Shown one piece after another: positions 17,639 through 26,993 of a stretch of 64,000 nucleotides of DNA. The DNA lies in NCBI GenBank assembly GCA_012970285.1, contig JIBW01000004.1, positions 372,001 through 436,000 of the forward strand, given 5' to 3'. The position numbers and the translations under genes were made by a program. The notes under the pieces are model-generated. The model saw only the letters and a program-made list of their open reading frames with translations, had not been told where the DNA came from and made no database searches. Source of the DNA: Bacillaceae bacterium JMAK1 (lineage in GTDB: Bacteria > Bacillota > Bacilli > Bacillales > Marinococcaceae). How positions within the stretch are numbered: the first letter of the stretch is position 1; the number at the start of each line of letters is the position of its first letter.

Positions 17639-17904
17639 TGTTTGGCTCCTTGAATTTGCAAATAAGGCATTAGGCGGTTGTAATGGTTTTCGTGCATTTG
17701 TGCGACTTGCTCAAATTTCGTCTTCACATCAGCTTCCATTGCATGTTGCGCATAGAAGTGAGCTTTTTTAGCAGCCGTTAAGTTCCAGTTCAACATATCA
17801 GATAAATACAGTTGGTCTTTTGTTGTGATGACAACAGGTGGTTGGTGCATCGTATTGGCTGATTGTTGATTTTGAGGTTGATTCGAATTTGGTTGCATAT
17901 TCAT
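17635..17904 (-). CDS. Small spore coat-associated protein, CotF-related
   Basis: 89 aa from the ATG at 17904, which lies 10 bases after AAAGGAG; an upstream ATG only one base from that site is rejected. N-terminal Asn/Gln-rich tail (1-30), then a helical part with KDQLYLSDMLNWNLTAAKKAH and a second helix FEQVAQMHENHYNRLMPYLQ. These match the partner proteins of CotF-like coat proteins in Bacillus (YhcQ/YraF-type pairs). Predicted component of the spore, cotranscribed with the next gene. Confidence 0.75.
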   Translation of the reverse strand: MNMQPNSNQPQNQQSANTMHQPPVVITTKDQLYLSDMLNWNLTAAKKAHFYAQHAMEADVKTKFEQVAQMHENHYNRLMPYLQIQGAKQ

Positions 17905-18008
17905 TAAGAACATTCTCCTTTTAAATTTCTTCAATCTTATCGTCACCGAATGTCCAGCGTTCTATTCGAAGCATTATAAATAAAACTGAATGGCAATTCA
18001 TTTTATAG

Positions 18009-18037
18009 TTGTCAGATGGTTTTAAATCTTATATAGT
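18009..18037 (+). promoter_or_regulatory. Sigma-A promoter of the fadNAE operon
   Basis: TTGTCA, 17-base spacer, TATAGT, about 125 bases before the fadN start. Confidence 0.7.
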
Positions 18038-18128
18038 ATAGTTAGAGAATATAAATACAATTTTATTAATTGCAACATTTAGAGGGCATCTCAACAAATA
18101 GAAGTGCTCTTCTATTTTCAGAGTGAAA

Positions 18129-18146
18129 TGAATGAGTATTCATTCA
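18129..18146 (+). promoter_or_regulatory. FadR operator in the fadN leader
   Basis: TGAATGAGTATTCATTCA is a near-perfect palindrome identical to the Bacillus FadR consensus (TGAATGANTANTCATTCA). It lies between the promoter and the ribosome site of fadN. In B. subtilis the TetR-type repressor FadR releases such sites when long-chain acyl-CoA is present, so this operon should be induced by fatty acids. Confidence 0.9.
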
Positions 18147-18162
18147 AATGAGGAGGACAATT

Positions 18163-20547
18163 ATGACGACGCACATTCAGCGAGCAGCGGTACTTGGCTC
18201 AGGTGTTATGGGTTCAGGGATTGCTGCCCATTTAGCAAACTTAGGAATAAACGTGCTACTGCTGGACTTGCCTGCAAAAGAGCTCACAGATGAAGAGAAA
18301 GCAAAAGGACTTACATTAGATCATCCACAAGTTCGAAATCGTCAGGTAGCCACTAATAAGCAGAAGTTATTTAAGCAAAAGCCTGCACCACTATCTTCAA
18401 AGGAAAATGCACAGCGAATTGAAGTTGGAAATCTTGAAGATGATTTACACAAGCTAGGCGATGTTGACTGGATTATAGAAGTCGTCGTAGAAAACCTAGA
18501 CGTAAAAAAACAATTGTTTGAAAAGGTTGAAAAGCATACAAAACCAGGAACAATCGTTAGTTCTAATACGTCTGGAATCTCTGTAAATGCGATGGTCGAA
18601 GGACGTTCCGAATCGTTTAAAAAGCACTTTTTAGGAACACACTTTTTTAACCCACCAAGATACTTACATTTACTTGAAATCATTCCGACAGAAGATACGG
18701 ACCCTAACGTGTTAGCATCTGTGAAAGCGTTTGCTGAAGATGTGTTAGGCAAAGGTGTCGTTGAAGCGAAAGATACACCGAACTTTATCGGGAACCGCAT
18801 TGGTACGTATGGATTGCTCGTTTCTGTTGAACAAATGGAACAGCATGGATTAACGATCTCTGAAGTCGATTCAATCACAGGTCCACTCATCGGTCGTCCA
18901 AAAAGTGCAACGTTTAGAACGCTTGATGTTGTTGGCTTAGATACGTTTATGCACGTCGCTAAAAATGTATACGATCAAGTTGATGGAGAAGAAAAGAAAG
19001 TTTTTGATCCTCCAGTATTTATGAAAGAGATCACCGAAAAGGGTTGGATTGGCGCAAAGGTTGGTCAAGGTTTCTATATGAAGAAAGGCAAAGGCAAGGA
19101 CAAACAAATCCTTGAATTGGATCCTGAGACGTTAGAATACCGCGAAGGAAACAAGTTAAAGTCTCCTTCAGTTGAAATGGCGAAACAAGCAAAAGGAAAA
19201 GCCGCTAAATTGCAGACGCTTGCATATGCAGACGATAAAGCGGGTCAATTTACGTGGGGCACATTAAAGAAAAGCCTCATCTATTCCGCAGAGAAGATGT
19301 CAGAAATTGCAAATGATGTCGTTGCCATCGACAACGCCATGAAGTGGGGATTCGGTTGGGAGCTTGGACCGTTTGAAGTATGGGATGCAATCGGTGTTAA
19401 GAAATCAGTCGAAAAAATGGAAGCAGAAGGTGAAACCGTTCCAGCTTGGGTGAAGGAAATGCTTGCAAGTGGGCATGACTCATTCTACACAAAAGACGGA
19501 AAGTTTTATCGAAACGGTGAGTATGTAAGCTTGCCTAAGAGTGAGAAAGACATCGACGTTTCTGTTCTCATTAAAAGTGAGTCGAACGTAATTAAGAAGA
19601 ATGCTGGAGCGGTACTCACAGATCTAGGCGATGGCATTGCTGGACTTACATTTACATCGCCGAACAATTCAATCGGACTTGATGTTATTCAAATGATGGA
19701 TACAGCGATCAAAGAAGTTGAAGCGAACTATGATGGTCTCGTCATTTCTAACAAAGGCAAAAACTTCTGTGTTGGCGCCAACTTAATGATGATGCTCATG
19801 GAAGCGCAAGACTTTGCATTTGATGAGTTGGATCTTGTTATCCGTAAGTTCCAACAGATGACATCGAACATTCGCTATAGCAAAAAACCTGTCGTAACCG
19901 CACCATTCCAAATGGCGCTCGGTGGAGGCGCTGAGATTTGTATGCCATCTGCGAGCATCCAAGCGTCAAGTGAAACGTACATGGGCCTCGTTGAAGTTGG
20001 TGTGGGTCTCATTCCTGGCGGTGGCGGAAATAAAGAATTGTACCTAAGGTCGATTGAGAATGTTCCGAAAGGTACGGATTTACAACCAATTGCAAATAAA
20101 GTGTTCGAAACGATTGCGATGGCGAAAGTCGGCACATCTGCACAAGAATCGAAAGAAAATGGATTTTTGGCTGATCGTGATGACATCGTTGCCAACCATC
20201 GTCAAGTAACGTGGAGTGCAAAGCGTAAAGCAATGGAACTTGCTGAAAAAGGCTATCGCCCTCCAGTTAAGAAGCCAGTACGAGTTGTAGGAGAAACGGG
20301 CTATGCAACGATGCTACTTGGTGCAGAAGGATTGAAACTATCTGGTCAAATTAGTGACCATGACTTTAAAATTGCTGAAAAGCTCGCGTTCGTCATTGCC
20401 GGAGGTCGTGTACCAAAGAACAGTGAAGTTGATGAGCAATACTTGCTTGATCTCGAGCGTGAAGCGTTCCTTAGCTTAATTGCAGAACCAAAAACACAAA
20501 TGAGAATGCAACAAATGTTAAAAACGGGTAAGCCATTACGCAACTAG
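18163..20547 (+). CDS. fadN: 3-hydroxyacyl-CoA dehydrogenase / enoyl-CoA hydratase fusion
   Basis: 794 aa; ATG 18163 follows AGGAGG. The N-terminal half holds the NAD-binding Rossmann motif VLGSGVMGSGIA (10-21) and the hydroxyacyl-CoA dehydrogenase C-terminal domains, with the HFFNPPRYLHLLEI catalytic region near 160 and GNRIGTYG. The C-terminal half (about 490-690) is the crotonase fold (GLDVIQMMD, oxyanion-hole segment ALGGGAEICM, VEVGVGLIPGGGG). It performs the hydration and the NAD-dependent oxidation of beta-oxidation. The domain order (dehydrogenase first) is that of Bacillus FadN. First gene of fadN-fadA-fadE under FadR. Confidence 0.95.
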   Translation: MTTHIQRAAVLGSGVMGSGIAAHLANLGINVLLLDLPAKELTDEEKAKGLTLDHPQVRNRQVATNKQKLFKQKPAPLSSKENAQRIEVGNLEDDLHKLGDVDWIIEVVVENLDVKKQLFEKVEKHTKPGTIVSSNTSGISVNAMVEGRSESFKKHFLGTHFFNPPRYLHLLEIIPTEDTDPNVLASVKAFAEDVLGKGVVEAKDTPNFIGNRIGTYGLLVSVEQMEQHGLTISEVDSITGPLIGRPKSATFRTLDVVGLDTFMHVAKNVYDQVDGEEKKVFDPPVFMKEITEKGWIGAKVGQGFYMKKGKGKDKQILELDPETLEYREGNKLKSPSVEMAKQAKGKAAKLQTLAYADDKAGQFTWGTLKKSLIYSAEKMSEIANDVVAIDNAMKWGFGWELGPFEVWDAIGVKKSVEKMEAEGETVPAWVKEMLASGHDSFYTKDGKFYRNGEYVSLPKSEKDIDVSVLIKSESNVIKKNAGAVLTDLGDGIAGLTFTSPNNSIGLDVIQMMDTAIKEVEANYDGLVISNKGKNFCVGANLMMMLMEAQDFAFDELDLVIRKFQQMTSNIRYSKKPVVTAPFQMALGGGAEICMPSASIQASSETYMGLVEVGVGLIPGGGGNKELYLRSIENVPKGTDLQPIANKVFETIAMAKVGTSAQESKENGFLADRDDIVANHRQVTWSAKRKAMELAEKGYRPPVKKPVRVVGETGYATMLLGAEGLKLSGQISDHDFKIAEKLAFVIAGGRVPKNSEVDEQYLLDLEREAFLSLIAEPKTQMRMQQMLKTGKPLRN

Positions 20548-20569
20548 CACTTTTAAGGAGGGAACGGTC

Positions 20570-21748
20570 ATGAGAGAAGCGGTGATCGTATCAGGAGCAA
20601 GAACCGCAGTAGGGAAAGCGAAAAAAGGGACGCTCGCACAGATGCGTCCAGACGATTATGCAGCAGAAACCGTAAAAGAAACGTTAAAGCGTGCAGGTGA
20701 CTTTGACGCAAATCAAATTGAAGACGTCATTTTCGGTTGTGCGATGCCAGAAGCTGAACAAGGCATGAACATGGCCCGGAACATTTCTGGTCTTGCAGGA
20801 CTTCCTAATACTGCAGGCGCCGTAACCATTAACCGTTACTGTGCTTCGGGCCTTCAAAGCATCGCTTATGCAGGGGAGAAAATCATGCTCGGTCATGCGC
20901 ATACAATCCTTGCAGGTGGAGCAGAGTCAATGAGTCTGATTCCGATGGGCGGGCATGTTATTGCACCGAACGCAAAGCTCGTCGAGAACGCTCCAGAATA
21001 CTACATGGGGATGGGGCACACAGCAGAACAAGTGGCCAATGAATTCGGTGTAAGTCGTGAAGACCAAGACGCCTTTGCTGTTGAAAGTCATAAGCGAGCA
21101 GCTGCAGCGATCGAGGCAGGCCGATTCAAAGATGAAATCGTACCACTTGAAGTGAAAAAGCGTTACGTTGATGCGAACAATAAGTTTCAAGAGAAAACGG
21201 TAACGTTTGATACAGATGAAGGCGTACGTGTTGGTACAACAGTAGAAACGCTTTCAGGTCTAAGACCAGCCTTTCATGTAAAGGGAAGTGTAACAGCAGG
21301 AAACTCTTCTCAAATGAGTGACGGAGCAGCATCAGTCCTGTTAATGGACCGTGAAAAAGCAGAAGCCGATGGCTTAAAGCCAATGGCGAAGTTTCTAGGA
21401 ATGGCAGTTGCTGGTGTTCGCCCAGAAGTTATGGGAATTGGACCTGTTGAAGCGATTCCTAAAGTATTGAAAAATGTTGGATTGTCGCTTGAAGACATCG
21501 GTTTATTTGAACTAAACGAAGCTTTTGCTTCCCAGTCACTTCAAGTCATTCGTTCATTAGAACTTGACCATAGCAAAGTAAACGTGAATGGTGGCGCGAT
21601 TGCACTCGGACATCCGCTCGGTTGTTCGGGAACGAGATTAACACTCTCACTTATTCACGAAATGAAGCGTCGCAATGAGCAATACGGCGTTGTAACGATG
21701 TGTATCGGTGGCGGTATGGGTGCTGCTGGCGTGTTTGAATTACTATAA
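20570..21748 (+). CDS. fadA: Acetyl-CoA acyltransferase (3-ketoacyl-CoA thiolase)
   Basis: 392 aa. Classical thiolase: acylated Cys91 ([11 protein letters not shown]), the [16 protein letters not shown] histidine motif near 346, and the second catalytic Cys in [10 protein letters not shown] near 380. It cleaves 3-ketoacyl-CoA with CoA to release acetyl-CoA, the last step of beta-oxidation. It lies 22 bases after fadN with ribosome site AAGGAGGG and is followed by fadE. Confidence 0.95.
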   Translation: MREAVIVSGARTAVGKAKKGTLAQMRPDDYAAETVKETLKRAGDFDANQIEDVIFGCAMPEAEQGMNMARNISGLAGLPNTAGAVTINRYCASGLQSIAYAGEKIMLGHAHTILAGGAESMSLIPMGGHVIAPNAKLVENAPEYYMGMGHTAEQVANEFGVSREDQDAFAVESHKRAAAAIEAGRFKDEIVPLEVKKRYVDANNKFQEKTVTFDTDEGVRVGTTVETLSGLRPAFHVKGSVTAGNSSQMSDGAASVLLMDREKAEADGLKPMAKFLGMAVAGVRPEVMGIGPVEAIPKVLKNVGLSLEDIGLFELNEAFASQSLQVIRSLELDHSKVNVNGGAIALGHPLGCSGTRLTLSLIHEMKRRNEQYGVVTMCIGGGMGAAGVFELL

Positions 21749-21775
21749 ACCAAACTTTACTAGGAGGAATTTACA

Positions 21776-23560
21776 ATGGCAGAAGCGTTAAAAACGAGCA
21801 TCAAAGGCGGCGGGTTTTTACTAGAAGATGTTGAAACAACAGATGTGTTCACTCCAGAAGACTTTACAGATGAGCACAAGATGATCTCAAAAACAACTTC
21901 AGATTTCGTATATAACGAGGTTTATCCGGTCATTGACCACATCGAGAATCATGAATTTGATTACTCTGTGAAATTGCTTAAAAAAGCGGGAGAGCTTGGA
22001 CTGCTCGGTGCCGACGTACCAGAAAAGTATGACGGAATTGGTCTTGATAAAATTAGCTCAAGCTTAATTACAGAAAGCATGTCACTCGCTGGCGGGTTTG
22101 GCCTGAGCCACGGTGCACACGTTGGTATTGGATCCTTACCAATCGTTTTCTTCGGAAATGAAGACCAAAAGAAAAAGTACTTGCCAAAACTATCTTCAGG
22201 AGAGCTAATTGCGGCGTATGCATTAACAGAGCCAAGCTCAGGTTCTGATGCACTCGGTGCAAAAACGACGGCGATTTTGAACGAAGAAGGTACACACTAC
22301 GTTCTTAATGGTGAGAAGCAATGGATCACGAACTCTGCATTTGCTGATGTGTTTGTTGTCTATGCTCAAATCGATGGCGACAAGTTTACAGCTTTTATTG
22401 TTGAGCGCGACTATGACGGTGTTTCTACAGGTGTTGAAGAGAAGAAGATGGGGATTAAAGGTTCTTCTACTCGTACGTTGCTTTTAGAAGATGCAAAAGT
22501 TCCAAAAGAAAACGTACTCGGAGAAATCGGCCGTGGACACGTGATCGCGTTTAACATTCTTAACGTTGGTCGTTACAAGCTAGGTGTCGGCTGTGTTGGT
22601 GGTGTGAAGCGTACAATTGAACTTGCAGCAACATACGCAAGTGAGCGTAAGCAATTCAAGACACCAATTGCAAACTTCACAGCTATTCAAGAGAAACTCG
22701 GATCAATGGCGACAAAAGCTTATGCCCTTGAAAGCTCTATTTACCGAACAGGTGGACTTTTTGAGAAGAACCTCGGTGATCTTACAGATGAAGAGCAAGC
22801 AGACGGAGAAAAAGTTGCCAAAGCCATTGCAGAGTATGCAATTGAGTGTTCATTAAACAAATTCTTCGGTTCAGAAGCACTAGATTATTGTGCAGATGAA
22901 GCGGTTCAAATCCACGGTGGTTATGGCTTTATGGCAGAATACGAAGTAGAGCGTATTTATCGTGACTCTCGTATTAATCGAATCTTTGAAGGAACGAATG
23001 AAATCAACCGTCTACTCGTACCAGGTACACTTGTACGTAAGACGATGAAAGGTGAACTTCCATTCTTAGAAAAAGCAATGGGACTTCAAGAAGAACTAAT
23101 GGCAATGATGCCAGAAGAACCAGGCGATGCACCACTTGAAAAAGAAAAATATATGCTACAAAACGCGAAAAAACTCGTTATTATGGGCGCAGGTTCAGCT
23201 GTTCAGAAATACGGAAAAGAACTCGACAAAGAACAAGAACTACTTCTAAATGTTGCTGACATGGTTAGCGAAATTTATAACATGGAAGCTGCCATTGCAC
23301 GTACAGAAAAAGCAATTGAAAAGAATGGTGCAGACAAAGAAACATTAAAACTTCTTTATACGAAAGTACTTGTTGAAGAAGGATTACAAAACATTGAAGC
23401 GGATGCGAAAGAGTCACTTATCCACATGGAAGAAGGCGACACGCTTCGTACAATGCTTTCAATGGTACGTAAATTAACTCGTCGTACTCCAGACAACGTA
23501 ATTAAATTGAAGCGTGAAATCGCTGAACGCATCGTTCAAGAGAAGAGATATGTAGTATAA
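21776..23560 (+). CDS. fadE: Acyl-CoA dehydrogenase
   Basis: 594 aa. The acyl-CoA dehydrogenase core spans about 30-430: substrate/FAD segments AYALTEPSSGSDA and GEKQWITNSAF, SSTRTLLLEDAKVP, QIHGGYGFMAEYEVER and the late FEGTNEINRLL motif. About 160 extra C-terminal residues, helical and charged, are typical of the Bacillus FadE (YusJ) subgroup rather than short-chain enzymes. It oxidises acyl-CoA to the 2-enoyl-CoA using FAD. Last gene of the operon, ending in a strong terminator. Confidence 0.95.
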   Translation: MAEALKTSIKGGGFLLEDVETTDVFTPEDFTDEHKMISKTTSDFVYNEVYPVIDHIENHEFDYSVKLLKKAGELGLLGADVPEKYDGIGLDKISSSLITESMSLAGGFGLSHGAHVGIGSLPIVFFGNEDQKKKYLPKLSSGELIAAYALTEPSSGSDALGAKTTAILNEEGTHYVLNGEKQWITNSAFADVFVVYAQIDGDKFTAFIVERDYDGVSTGVEEKKMGIKGSSTRTLLLEDAKVPKENVLGEIGRGHVIAFNILNVGRYKLGVGCVGGVKRTIELAATYASERKQFKTPIANFTAIQEKLGSMATKAYALESSIYRTGGLFEKNLGDLTDEEQADGEKVAKAIAEYAIECSLNKFFGSEALDYCADEAVQIHGGYGFMAEYEVERIYRDSRINRIFEGTNEINRLLVPGTLVRKTMKGELPFLEKAMGLQEELMAMMPEEPGDAPLEKEKYMLQNAKKLVIMGAGSAVQKYGKELDKEQELLLNVADMVSEIYNMEAAIARTEKAIEKNGADKETLKLLYTKVLVEEGLQNIEADAKESLIHMEEGDTLRTMLSMVRKLTRRTPDNVIKLKREIAERIVQEKRYVV

Positions 23561-23573
23561 GCAAAGTACAAGT

Positions 23574-23609
23574 AGCGTTCATCTCGGAAGAGATGAACGC
23601 TTTGTTTTT
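23574..23609 (+). terminator. Intrinsic terminator of fadNAE
   Basis: AGCGTTCATCTC, 4-base loop, GAGATGAACGCT, then TTGTTTTT. Confidence 0.9.
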
Positions 23610-23649
23610 GGTGTGTTCACCATCTAGTCAAATCATAAGGAGGTAGGAT

Positions 23650-23973
23650 ATGGTTAAAGTCATAACACTTTGTGGATCAACAAAATTCAAAGAAGAATTC
23701 GAACATGCAAATGCGATGCTCACACTTGAAGGACATGCTGTTATTAGTGTAAGTTTCTTTGAACAATATGAAGGGATTAAAATTAGTAATGATCAATTAA
23801 GAATGTTTGAAGAAATTCATATGCGAAAGATTGATCTTGCTGATGAAGTTATGATTATTGACCCTACAGGGTATATCGGAGATTCAACGAGCAAAGAAAT
23901 TACGTATGCGAATAATTCTGGCAAGAAAGTGACGTATTACTCGCAAGAGAGCTGGGCGGAGCGTTACTTATGA
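23650..23973 (+). CDS. Rossmann-like protein, nucleoside 2-deoxyribosyltransferase-like superfamily
   Basis: 107 aa. It begins with KVITLCGSTKFKEEF, has a helix-strand repeat and an acidic DLADEVMIIDPTGYIGDSTSKEI segment. The opening 'CGST' loop and the 'G.S....E...A' segment recall the nucleoside 2-deoxyribosyltransferase-like and DUF4406-type small Rossmann folds that handle nucleotide or sugar ligands. Catalytic function cannot be assigned. Ribosome site AAGGAGG; free-standing after the fad terminator. Confidence 0.65.
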   Translation: MVKVITLCGSTKFKEEFEHANAMLTLEGHAVISVSFFEQYEGIKISNDQLRMFEEIHMRKIDLADEVMIIDPTGYIGDSTSKEITYANNSGKKVTYYSQESWAERYL

Positions 23974-24005
23974 AGCAAAAGGAGTTCAACTAGAAAAGAG
24001 GTCTG

Positions 24006-24205
24006 TTAAAGAAATGAAATCCCCACATAAACGAGAAAAAAACCTCTCATAAAAGCTTTTATTTGAGGATTCTTGGGATATTGGGCTATAAATCGATTAA
24101 ATCCCAACATACCAATGGTGAGCATAAGAGCAAAAATGTCTGCTTCGCGCATAAACTCGCCGTTAAGTGATCAGCAAAGTAGGTAAAAAGCAAAGCGCTG
24201 CTCAC
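24006..24205 (-). pseudogene. Remnant of a small membrane-protein gene
   Basis: On the minus strand an uninterrupted 48-codon frame from ATG 24152 to TAA 24006 encodes a two-helix membrane-like peptide (FALMLTIGMLGFNRFIA, then a basic PKNPQIKAFMRG loop, then FFLVYVGISFL). Upstream, another frame (SSALLFTYFADHL) joins it if one base is missing near 24165. There is no ribosome site before either start. This looks like a frameshifted remnant of a small membrane protein; no family can be named. Confidence 0.4.
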
Positions 24206-24344
24206 AAAACGTTATGCCGCACCTGAGGCAACCCGAAACGAACGGGTAAAGAGTGTTTTCTACACAAAACCAAATGCTCTGTTCTCTACAGATGTTAAGA
24301 AGTTCGACCAAATGGTAGAAAATCTGCTATTAGAGTGTTGTTAA
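24183..24344 (+). other. Possible 3' coding remnant on the plus strand
   Basis: After a TAG at 24180-24182, 53 sense codons run to TAA at 24344 and read like the C-terminus of a soluble protein (KRYAAPEATRNERVKSV, FSTDVKKFDQMVENLL). There is no start codon with a ribosome site. It partly overlaps the minus-strand remnant, so at least one of the two is probably chance. Confidence 0.25.
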
Positions 24345-24394
24345 AATTACAAACCTTCCGTACAATCACAGTAGACAACTGGTGGAGGTGGCTT

Positions 24395-25975
24395 ATGAAT
24401 ACTACAAGCTTTGAACAAAAGAAGCAATTGCTAGCGGAGTTAGTGGCGATCCCGAGTATTACAGGTACGGAAAGTGAAAAGCTTTTTCCGAAACATCTAT
24501 ACAATCGTTTGTTGCAATTGGATTATTTTAACCAGCACCGTGAATACCTTCATTTAGGGGAGTCACCACAATCTGCTGAATTTCTTACTGCTTTGTACAA
24601 GCACGAACATGCGACGAAAACGGTCGTCATGATGAGCCACTTTGACGTCGTAAGTGTAGAGAATTACGGAGAACTTGATTCAATTGCTTTTGATATCGAA
24701 CAAGTTACCGAATGGTTCCACAGTCATGAGAGTCAATTTAGTGGAAGCACACTAAAAGACATTCAAACAGGCGAATACATATTTGGTAGAGGCGCTATGG
24801 ATATGAAAGCTGGACTAGTTATTCAACTTTCTATTTTAGAAAAAGCGATCAAAGAATCTTGGGCGATTAATCTCGTTTTACTTACTGTGCCTGATGAGGA
24901 AGTGAATTCAGCAGGGATGCGTGCTGCAGTCGAGCACCTATACGAATTGAAAACATCACACAACCTCGACTATGAATTGTTTTTGAATAGTGAACCGGTG
25001 TTTACACAAACGCCTGGTGACGAACAGTTTTATGTGTATAGTGGCTCGATTGGTAAAATCATGCCAAGTGTGTTTTGTTATGGTGTCGAAACGCACGTAG
25101 GAGAGCCATTAAGCGGGTTAACATCAACGTTTATGCTTTCACAAGTGACGAGTCAAATTGAGTATAATGAGCGATTTAGAGAGCAAGTTGATGGTGAAGA
25201 AACCCCACTTCCAGTGGCACTCTACCAAAAAGACTTACAAGAGTCCTATTCAGTGAAGACACCGTATCGTTCAACGTCGTTGTTTAACGTTTTCTTATTT
25301 GAGCGAAGTGCATTTGATATTGAAAAAATCTTTAGGGAAGAAGTCGGTGTAGCTGTTGAAACGTTAAATACACGGGCAGAACGTATAGGGTTACCTAAAA
25401 CGACAGTTATGAACTTCGATGAACTGCTGATTTATGCTCAAGAAAAACACGGACAAGAGTTGGTTACAGAGTGGCAACAAGAGATTTTTTCAAATGAGAC
25501 TTTTGATGATCGTGCGAAAGCGTCGATGATGATTGATAAAATATTACTTCGTTGTGATGAACTGGCTCCTGTTGTCATAACGTATTTTTCACCACCCTAT
25601 TATCCAGCTGTTCGCTCAAAAAAAGCGGATATTGAACCACTTGTTGAATTGATTCGTACGACTTCACAGGAGCGCTTCAATCGGGATGTCAAACATTTAA
25701 ATTATTTTAACGGCATTAGCGATCTTAGTTATCTTGCTTATAAGCATGCAAGAAATGATGCCTCTTATGAACGAAATACACCGGGGTTCAACTGGTCATA
25801 CTCTATTCCTTTCCATCTAATGTCTAAGCTGAATGCTCCTGTTCTTAATGTCGGACCACTCGGAAAAGACGCGCATAAATCGACTGAACGCTTACATGTC
25901 AAAAGTGCTTTTAACGAAGTACCCCAATTAATCGAAGAAGTTTTGAGCAAAATGATTGAACAGAGTGGTGACTGA
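24395..25975 (+). CDS. rocB: M20-family peptidase, arginine utilisation protein RocB-like
   Basis: 526 aa; ATG 24395 follows TGGAGGTGG. M20 metal-site motifs: H82/D84 (MMSHFDVV), D in GRGAMDMKAG, the base Glu in VPDEEVNSAGM, and a late histidine in LGKDAHKSTERLH. Long inserts (GDEQFYVYSGSIGKI, PYYPAVRSKKADIEPL) distinguish RocB from ordinary dipeptidases. In B. subtilis RocB belongs to the arginine catabolic regulon, although its reaction is not firmly established. Here no rocD, rocE or rocF gene is adjacent, so the gene stands alone. Confidence 0.85.
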   Translation: MNTTSFEQKKQLLAELVAIPSITGTESEKLFPKHLYNRLLQLDYFNQHREYLHLGESPQSAEFLTALYKHEHATKTVVMMSHFDVVSVENYGELDSIAFDIEQVTEWFHSHESQFSGSTLKDIQTGEYIFGRGAMDMKAGLVIQLSILEKAIKESWAINLVLLTVPDEEVNSAGMRAAVEHLYELKTSHNLDYELFLNSEPVFTQTPGDEQFYVYSGSIGKIMPSVFCYGVETHVGEPLSGLTSTFMLSQVTSQIEYNERFREQVDGEETPLPVALYQKDLQESYSVKTPYRSTSLFNVFLFERSAFDIEKIFREEVGVAVETLNTRAERIGLPKTTVMNFDELLIYAQEKHGQELVTEWQQEIFSNETFDDRAKASMMIDKILLRCDELAPVVITYFSPPYYPAVRSKKADIEPLVELIRTTSQERFNRDVKHLNYFNGISDLSYLAYKHARNDASYERNTPGFNWSYSIPFHLMSKLNAPVLNVGPLGKDAHKSTERLHVKSAFNEVPQLIEEVLSKMIEQSGD

Positions 25976-26056
25976 AACAATACGTCTTTGTATAAACGAG
26001 TAGCATTTTATCGTATAATGTAGAGGAATGTTATTTGTAAGGAGGCAATTGTCTTT

Positions 26057-26452
26057 ATGCTCACGATGTATTCATATCCACCGTGTGGAACGTGCAAAAA
26101 AGCAAAAAATTGGCTTGATGCAAATGAAATCTCTTATCAAGAACGTCATATTGTTGAAGAGCCTCCAACACGTAAAGAGCTTCAAGAAATTAAAGCTCTA
26201 AGTGGTTTAGAATGGAAGAAGTTATTTAACACAAGTGGTAAGAAGTACAGAGAACTTGGATTGAAAGACAAACTACCAGATGCAGATGAAGATACGATTA
26301 TCGACTGGCTCGCTTCTGATGGAATGTTAGTGAAGCGTCCGATTGTGACTGATGGGCATCATGCAACGGTAGGATTTAAAGAAGACGAATTCGAGAAACA
26401 TTGGAAGCAGTATTTGGGGAATGTATCACCAGACATCTTAGGAAAATGGTAA
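26057..26452 (+). CDS. yusI: ArsC/Spx-family thioredoxin-fold protein, YusI-like
   Basis: 131 aa. Thioredoxin-like fold with redox motif C10-G-T-C13 at the tip of helix 1, then the Spx/ArsC pattern KKAKNWLDANEISYQERHI and the late VKRPIVTDG segment. No arsenate-reductase partner genes are near; in B. subtilis yusI is likewise next to gcvH. It may be a thiol-dependent reductase or a regulator. The ribosome site AAGGAGG is 11 bases from the ATG, a little far. Transcribed ahead of gcvH with a 39-base gap, probably together. Confidence 0.85.
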   Translation: MLTMYSYPPCGTCKKAKNWLDANEISYQERHIVEEPPTRKELQEIKALSGLEWKKLFNTSGKKYRELGLKDKLPDADEDTIIDWLASDGMLVKRPIVTDGHHATVGFKEDEFEKHWKQYLGNVSPDILGKW

Positions 26453-26491
26453 GATAGCGTTACGGTTACTTATAAATGGGAGGTTGAAATC

Positions 26492-26875
26492 ATGACAACG
26501 CCAAAAGAATTGAAGTATTCAAAAGAGCACGAGTGGGTAAAAGAAGAAAGCGGAAATTACCGTGTAGGAATTACAGCTTTTGCTCAAGATGAACTCGGGG
26601 ATATCGTATTTGTTGAATTGCCAGAGGTCGGAGACGTACTTGATGTAAACGAACCTTTTGGAAGTGTTGAATCTGTAAAGACGGTCTCAGAACTTTACGC
26701 ACCAATTAGTGGTAAAGTCGTTGAAATCAATGAAGACCTTGAGGATTCACCAGAGCTTGTGAATGAATCTCCATATGAGAAAGCATGGATGGTTGTTATT
26801 GAAGCAACGAAACCAGAAGAACTTGAACAGCTATTAACTTCAGAAGACTACGATCAATTGATTAACCAAGGATAA
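26492..26875 (+). CDS. gcvH: Glycine cleavage system H protein
   Basis: 127 aa, normal length. Lipoylated Lys63 in the motif [16 protein letters not shown]-terminal [12 protein letters not shown]. It shuttles the methylamine group between the P and T proteins and in Bacillus also serves as the intermediate for lipoyl transfer to other complexes. P and T genes are not adjacent, as in B. subtilis. The lipoyl synthase gene lipA is about 36 kb further right in this window. Confidence 0.95.
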   Translation: MTTPKELKYSKEHEWVKEESGNYRVGITAFAQDELGDIVFVELPEVGDVLDVNEPFGSVESVKTVSELYAPISGKVVEINEDLEDSPELVNESPYEKAWMVVIEATKPEELEQLLTSEDYDQLINQG

Positions 26876-26881
26876 GAAGTT

Positions 26882-26914
26882 AGCGATCGCTCACCATGCG
26901 ATCGCTTTTTCTTT
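26882..26914 (+). terminator. Intrinsic terminator of yusI-gcvH
   Basis: AGCGATCGC, 7-base loop, GCGATCGCT, TTTTCTTT. Confidence 0.9.
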
Positions 26915-26920
26915 GAGCAT

Positions 26921-26993
26921 AAAAAAAGCCCGAAGCAAGGGGGAGCTTCAGGCGTGAAACGTTCGGTTAACTTCTGTGTGTTTAGTTTAGATG
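26921..26993 (-). ncRNA. Candidate small RNA ending in a leftward terminator
   Basis: On the minus strand GCCTGAAGC, 8-base loop TCCCCCTT, GCTTCGGGC is followed by seven T (26927-26921): a clean intrinsic terminator with no protein gene on that strand to serve. A possible -10 (TATGAT, 26999-26994) 41 bases upstream of the stem would give a transcript of about 70 nt, but the -35 is poor. The C-rich loop is the type used by Gram-positive small RNAs to pair with Shine-Dalgarno sequences. Confidence 0.35.

Noticed and set aside
18342-18890. 182-codon minus-strand frame inside fadN
   Set aside because: Shadow of fadN codon use; no ribosome site and no domain.
26919-26953. The leftward hairpin as part of the gcvH terminator
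   Set aside because: Not fully excluded, but gcvH already has a complete rightward terminator at 26882-26914, so the second hairpin is reported separately as a small RNA candidate.
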